In this document: positions 59,211 to 64,000 of the stretch, piece after piece
How the letters are laid out: every line of letters starts with the position of its first letter
Position numbering within the stretch: the first letter of the stretch is position 1
DNA from: Promerops cafer
Taxonomy: Eukaryota > Chordata > Aves > Passeriformes > Nectariniidae
Direction: 5' to 3'
Length of the DNA: 64,000 bases
NCBI GenBank assembly: GCA_013398275.1
Contig: VZSE01006029.1
Coordinates: 2,570,000 to 2,633,999 of the forward strand
Program-made: the position numbers and the translations under genes
Notes under the pieces: model-generated
Told to the model about the DNA's origin: nothing
Databases searched by the model: none
The model's input: the letters and a program-made list of their open reading frames with translations, nothing else

Positions 59211-62200
59211 TAACAGGGACATCTTAAGAAGGATACCTTGCATTGCAATCTGTGGTGACAAAAATGGTCTTGAAACAGATGGAAGACGGAAATAAAAATG
59301 AATGACTGTAATGAAAGGACGAGCACCATTGAAACTGTTTCTGATAATCATTCCTAGTTTTCTTTTTTGTTCTTTCTAATTCAAATTCTTTAATGCGAAG
59401 TACAAACCTCCTCCATTCCTTTTATGTTGCTGCATGACTGGTGAGCTACCAAACTCTGCCACAGAGGGGAAGCAGAGTATCATTGTAAATCTATGCCGGG
59501 GTAAGCAGCAGCTCCAGCTTTCTGATGAAGCTGTGTTAGTAAAAGACAAAACTTTGAACCTTTTCCTGCACCAATTTTTTTGTAGTGTTTCCCTCTCCTT
59601 AGTATTTGTTATGAATGATGGCAAACTGCCTGTAAACAAGATCCTCACGGATCCTTTTGGACTGTAATGTATTGTTTGGCTGCAGAAAAACTTTCTTAGT
59701 CTTGTGCTGGGATGTCAGGATTGTAGTTTAAAATGAAAACAGATATTTTAGAAGGTACTGATTAACTGTATAACAGGTTTCTTTTCTGAAATGGCTGACG
59801 AGGAACACAAAAGTTTAATGTCAGTGGAATAAAGGCATGATTAGTATCACACAAATGGGCTGAAAATTGTGACTGCATTATCGCATGATATTTTTTATAG
59901 TCAGACCTTTGGATGAGTGCTTGTAAGAATAGTCATCTACAGATGTGAACATGGCCTAGACCAAGCTATCTCCATGCAGAGCTTCTTTTAAATAAATCTT
60001 TGAGGTAGTAGATGAACCTGAAAATTCCTTTAGTTTGGGTGATGAGCAAAAGGGTCTTAACAGTCTTAACAGTCTTAACAGTATTGGGTCCTAGGTATCT
60101 AAGAGCTTGTTCCTTTTCCTAATATTTGTGTGTGCATGCTTCAGAGAGACTGAAAATCACCAGGGGTGTCAACAGCCTGGAAGATTACAAAGTGAGTGCA
60201 TGGAGCTAATTTGCCTTTTCCAAAGAAGAGGAGACTAAAAATACATACATGGCAAGAGGGATGAATAGAAAAGATAAAAAACTGTGTAAGTTATTTCAAG
60301 TGATATCTGCTAGGAGAAAGCTGAATTTGGAAATTAATTCCTACTAATGCCACCAGGTTTACTGACGTCATCAGGGTAATGTTATTATTCTTTTAGAATT
60401 GCATGTGTATTGACAAGGAAAACTGATAATAGCCCTGCTGCCTCTTTAGGAGCCGTTGTGTGCTCTCAGATAAATACAACAAAAGCAGTGCTGCAGCCCA
60501 AAGAAAATCTCATGTGTAAAACTGTCCCCACTGAAGTGAGTGGAAAGGACTGGTTTTGCACAGATGTTGACATGGCAGGACACTGTCCTGTGATTCAGAC
60601 ATGCTGCTGAGAGGGGTGCTAATAGGCATCAAAAGCATGCTCTGAAACTTCTGTTTCATAAGATGCTGAAGGTGAAGGCTAATGAGAAAAGCCCAAATGT
60701 TGATCTGGGTAAGGTACTAATGCCTTTGTTTCTTCTTCCTGTCTGATACCAAATTCTGGAGTGCTTTGGGAGTCCAAGGAGAAAGAAGCTCATCCTAGCA
60801 GAAAGACAGGAGTGAGAGCACATCATGGGCAATAGGGAGACAGCAGATGGACTGTGCTCCAGCCCTCGAGTGTCCCAGGACTGCACCACCCCGGTGCTTG
60901 ATTTGAGCTGCATTCTTTTCCCAGGCAGGATGCAGGACAGGGTCTGGTGGCAGATCTGAGCACCCAGGCAGGACTGAGGTTCTTCGTTTCAGATGCAAGA
61001 ATTAGGGTCTGTTCCTGCAATGCCCAGGGAATCTGAAGAGTGAATTGCCACTGCAGCACTCAGTGAAAACCATCTTAGTTGCTGACCTGTAGGCCTCAGG
61101 GATATTAAGTTAACCTTTTTAGTTCCCTCTAGCTCACTCACTACTTTCATTGATTGCTTCCTGCCCCGACTCTAATGCAGAACTTAGCAAGAATTCGAAA
61201 AGGGATTACAAACTCCCAAAAATCTTCAGAAATAGATATCTGGGTTTCATTTTTCTCAGAAAACAGTGAAGATTATTTTAATGGAATAATTTATTTAATG
61301 GAATAATTCAGTCATAGCATGGCAAAGTTTTTATTTTGTGGGGGTTTTTTGAGTGGTGGTGGTCTTTGTTTAAAAAGGAGAGCTTTTATTCAATGGTACT
61401 AGATTCTTTAACTTCACTACTTTGTCAGTTTTAATTTTTCTTAATGCAGGCAAGCTGTTAGAAGAACATTGGTGTAAAAATAGAATGTAAAATCAACTCT
61501 TTTTACAGTGTTGGAAATCCTGTGTATTTCCTAAAGTAAAATTACTACAAAGGCAAGAGTTTTCAATAACTGTGATTCCAAAAGATAGCATATATCCATG
61601 GTCATTAAGTATTTTGTGGAAGTGTTAAAATACAGATGACAATATTTGTTTTGAATCTTCTTAGCTTCATTATGATTCTAATTCAAAGTAGAGAAGACTT
61701 TCATTCCTGTATGTCAATTACTGAGTTTTTGTTACTCTTGCTCAACAGCCATTTTTACCAGACAGACCATCCAGATGTCAAATGGATTTGTTCATAGTCA
61801 GGGGTGACAAAGGTGCCTTGAAACAGAAATGCCATACTGTGAGGCATGCCAGACTGTGGGATCTCTGTTGGAAAACAACATCCTTGACATCTAATCTACC
61901 TGCCATAAATTACCTCTCTTTGAGTTAGACACACCAGAAAGTGACTTCATCATTGTTAGAAGGCAAGAGAATGGCTCTGGGGCTGGAAAAAAATAATGAT
62001 GTTTTATCTGTATTTGTTTACTGCACAGAAATATTACTAATTAGTATGTTTGCTTCACCATTGCCTGTCACCTTTGCCCAGAGCTGCACTAATGCTGAGA
62101 TTTCAAACAGACACATTTGTATGTATGCTTAGTCAGGACTCTGTTTCATAGACAGCACCTTAGCTGGTAATGTTCATTCCTCTGCCACTTAGAGTGACCA

Positions 62201-63538
62201 GTGCAGAAGAGCCCTGGGAGATCAAAGTGGACATATTCAATTAATTACATATATTCATTTCTTCGAAAAACAGTAAAAAATTGTCTCTGTAATTTTCATT
62301 GTTGCTACAAATTTTCAGGGAGAACTAGCAGTGTTTCTTTTGAGACCCTCTCTGTCATGTTTTGGTTGGTCATGAGGATTTTAATATCAGCTCCAACTTC
62401 ACAGGTGACAAGGCTTTTACTGTAGGAGCCCCAGAATTGTGTAACTCCCTGATCCCTACAATTTGGCTCCACTATTTTTTTCCATTCTGTCCTTGCTTTA
62501 ATGAACATTTAATCTTTTAAGTATCATTATTTTTTATTTGCTTATCTTTCTGTATTTGGGGGTATTTTCAGAAGAGGAAAAACTATATGAGTTTTGGGTT
62601 CTTTTTGTGCAACATTCAGCTTTATTGGAGAAAAGTGGTCTTTTATACTATTGGAAGAAAGTGACTTATGAACTGAAAAGTAATTTGTGGTGTTCGAGGA
62701 AGACATCAGACATTCAAGGTAACACATCAGTGAAGTCTCTCTAATAAGGCTAACCAGTAATCAGTGCAAAAGATCCAATTGATTAATTCAGTAAAGAGCA
62801 GGCCAAGAAAAAATGCTGCTGCATTTTGTACCTGCTGTCAGCACGAGGAGCTGCACGAAGAGCTCTGCACTGGGTGCTCATGCCAGGCTGTGCAGCAGGA
62901 CTGCACCAAAGCATGAGGAACAAGCAAGCTTTTTCTGCTGTCTTCTAAAGGTCCAGGACCTTTGTCCAGTTGTGCAGGATTTCTAGGAAAACAGGGTGGA
63001 AATGCTTCTCCTTACACCTCCTGCATAGACCTGAGTCTGCTCTTCAGGGACTTTCACCTGGTGACCTGTAGGTGAATAGATGCTGCTTCAGGGCCAGGGA
63101 AAGTTCTGCTCCCTCCATCTCCTGCCCCAGTGCCTAGGAGTGTATTCCAGCTTTTACAGGGAGACCACTGCTCTATAAATTGTAACAGGCAAGCCTGAAC
63201 ACTGGTGAGGGCAGACACAAGGGGGGGATATCTAATGCCACATGTTGGAACAGGCAACTTAGGAGGAAATATCACCCTTTTCCTTTGTCTCAGGCTGATG
63301 AAGGCTAGCAGAATAACCTATGGCAAGCTTCAGCTCCCAGATATAAAGCATGAGTTCAGCAACTTTCAAATAAACGTCAAAAGTGAAAGAAAACCAACCA
63401 AAACTACTCCCCACAAAACACCCACCTAGCCTTTTCCAGATCAGGTGCAATTATAGCACCTGGTCCAAAATTAACCCAGACATTCAGTTGAACCAATGTC
63501 AAGTCACTTATAAATTGAACTAAAGACAATATGCATAA
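59211..63538. other. intergenic DNA, no gene seen
   Basis: AT-rich, with a triple 9-base repeat at 60054-60080 and a T/G-rich tract near 61328-61365. No coding family or RNA gene recognised. Confidence 0.6.
60054..60080. repeat. 9 bp tandem repeat x3 (GTCTTAACA)
   Basis: Three perfect head-to-tail units, followed by a partial fourth unit. Confidence 0.9.
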
Positions 63539-63769
63539 CTCAGAACTTTATTATTATTAATAGCATTGACATTTGATTATTATTTTTCTCCCTGAGGCAA
63601 CAAGAGGATTTGAGAAGTATTTCAAACAGAAATTTGAAATCCTGCTCTTTAAACAATCACCAGTATTGTCATTTGCCTGGAAGCATCTATGCAAAAAAAA
63701 AAAGTTTCCATGGGAACAGTAGGTGATTCTGTCACGCCTTTAACCTCTCTAATCCCAGGGATGGGAAAT
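63539..63769. repeat. direct repeat across single n, copy 1
   Basis: 231 bases starting CTCAGAACTTTATTATTATT reappear from 63771. Differences include AATAGC versus AATAAT, a 3-base insertion (TTATTATT versus TTATTGTTATT) in copy 2, and GTAGGTGATT versus GTAGGCAATT. As at 22057, a single n separates two near-identical copies. Confidence 0.93.
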
Positions 63770-63770
63770 N
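63770..63770. other. single-n contig junction
   Basis: One n lies between the two copies of the 231-base block. It has the same form as the junction at 22057. Confidence 0.95.
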
Positions 63771-64000
63771 CTCAGAACTTTATTATTATTAATAATATTG
63801 ACATTTGATTATTGTTATTTTTCTCCCTGAGGCAACAAGAGGATTTGAGAAGTATTTCAAACAGAAATTTGAAATCCTGCTCTTTAAACAATCACCAGTA
63901 TTGTCATTTGCCTGGAAGCATCTATGCAAAAAAAAAAAGTTTCCATGGGAACAGTAGGCAATTCTGTCACGCCTTTAACCTCTCTAATCCCAGGGATGGG
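63771..64000. repeat. direct repeat across single n, copy 2 (runs off window)
   Basis: Second copy of 63539-63769 with a few substitutions and a 3-base insertion. The window ends while the copy is still matching, so the true overlap length cannot be seen here. Confidence 0.9.

Noticed and set aside
58737..59351. 158-codon plus and 181-codon minus open frames over the CpG-rich patch
   Set aside because: They overlap on opposite strands, show no domain, and are best explained by GC-rich composition. The patch itself is kept as an observation.
1..64000. CRISPR arrays, bacterial operons, ribosome binding sites, tRNA or rRNA genes
   Set aside because: The window is vertebrate nuclear DNA. No spaced identical repeats of CRISPR type, no cloverleaf-like tRNA and no rRNA segment were noticed by eye. 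A tRNAscan or Rfam search would be needed to exclude small RNAs fully.

Overview
This is a 64 kb piece of a bird genome, most likely from a neoavian (possibly passerine) bird. It holds fragments of CR1 retrotransposons in both orientations and one clear multi-exon vertebrate gene. The rest is non-coding intergenic or intronic DNA. The open reading frames outside that gene are short, overlap on both strands, and mostly fall in repeats.

The gene is BPNT2 (older name IMPAD1), on the + strand. It encodes the Golgi-resident 3'-phosphoadenosine 5'-phosphate phosphatase. All five coding exons are present: 26278-26664, 39143-39302, 40254-40349, 42185-42346 and 43452-43723. They have canonical GT/AG borders and matching phases, and they join into a 358-residue protein. 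A CpG island covers the promoter, the 5' UTR and exon 1 (about 25.83-26.83 kb). Intron 1 is about 12.5 kb and carries three CR1 copies. A long AT-rich 3' UTR with several polyadenylation signals probably runs to about 47.2 kb.

Layout: 1-25.8 kb is upstream intergenic DNA. It holds a 790 bp inverted-repeat element built around an assembly gap (1640-2429), a CR1 3' end (7.4 kb), a small old CR1 piece (11.3 kb), a 1.8 kb CR1 with a decayed reverse transcriptase (15.5-17.3 kb), and a 2 kb sequence present twice in tandem with a single n between the copies (20.0-24.1 kb). 25.8-47.2 kb is BPNT2. 47.2-64 kb is downstream intergenic DNA with two old CR1 fragments, a CpG-rich patch of unknown role at 58.86-59.21 kb, and a second repeat-n-repeat junction at the right edge (63.5-64 kb).

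The most unusual structure is the element at 1640-2429. It has two 367 bp arms in inverted orientation with two mismatches between them, TGTCC...GGACA outer ends, and a 5 bp direct duplication (GCTGG) on both sides. That looks like a true integration of a fold-back or retroviral-LTR-derived element rather than only an assembly accident. I see no new biochemical system in this window. Several other oddities (tandem copies across single n bases, an identical predicted protein on both strands) are best explained by assembly or by the palindrome.
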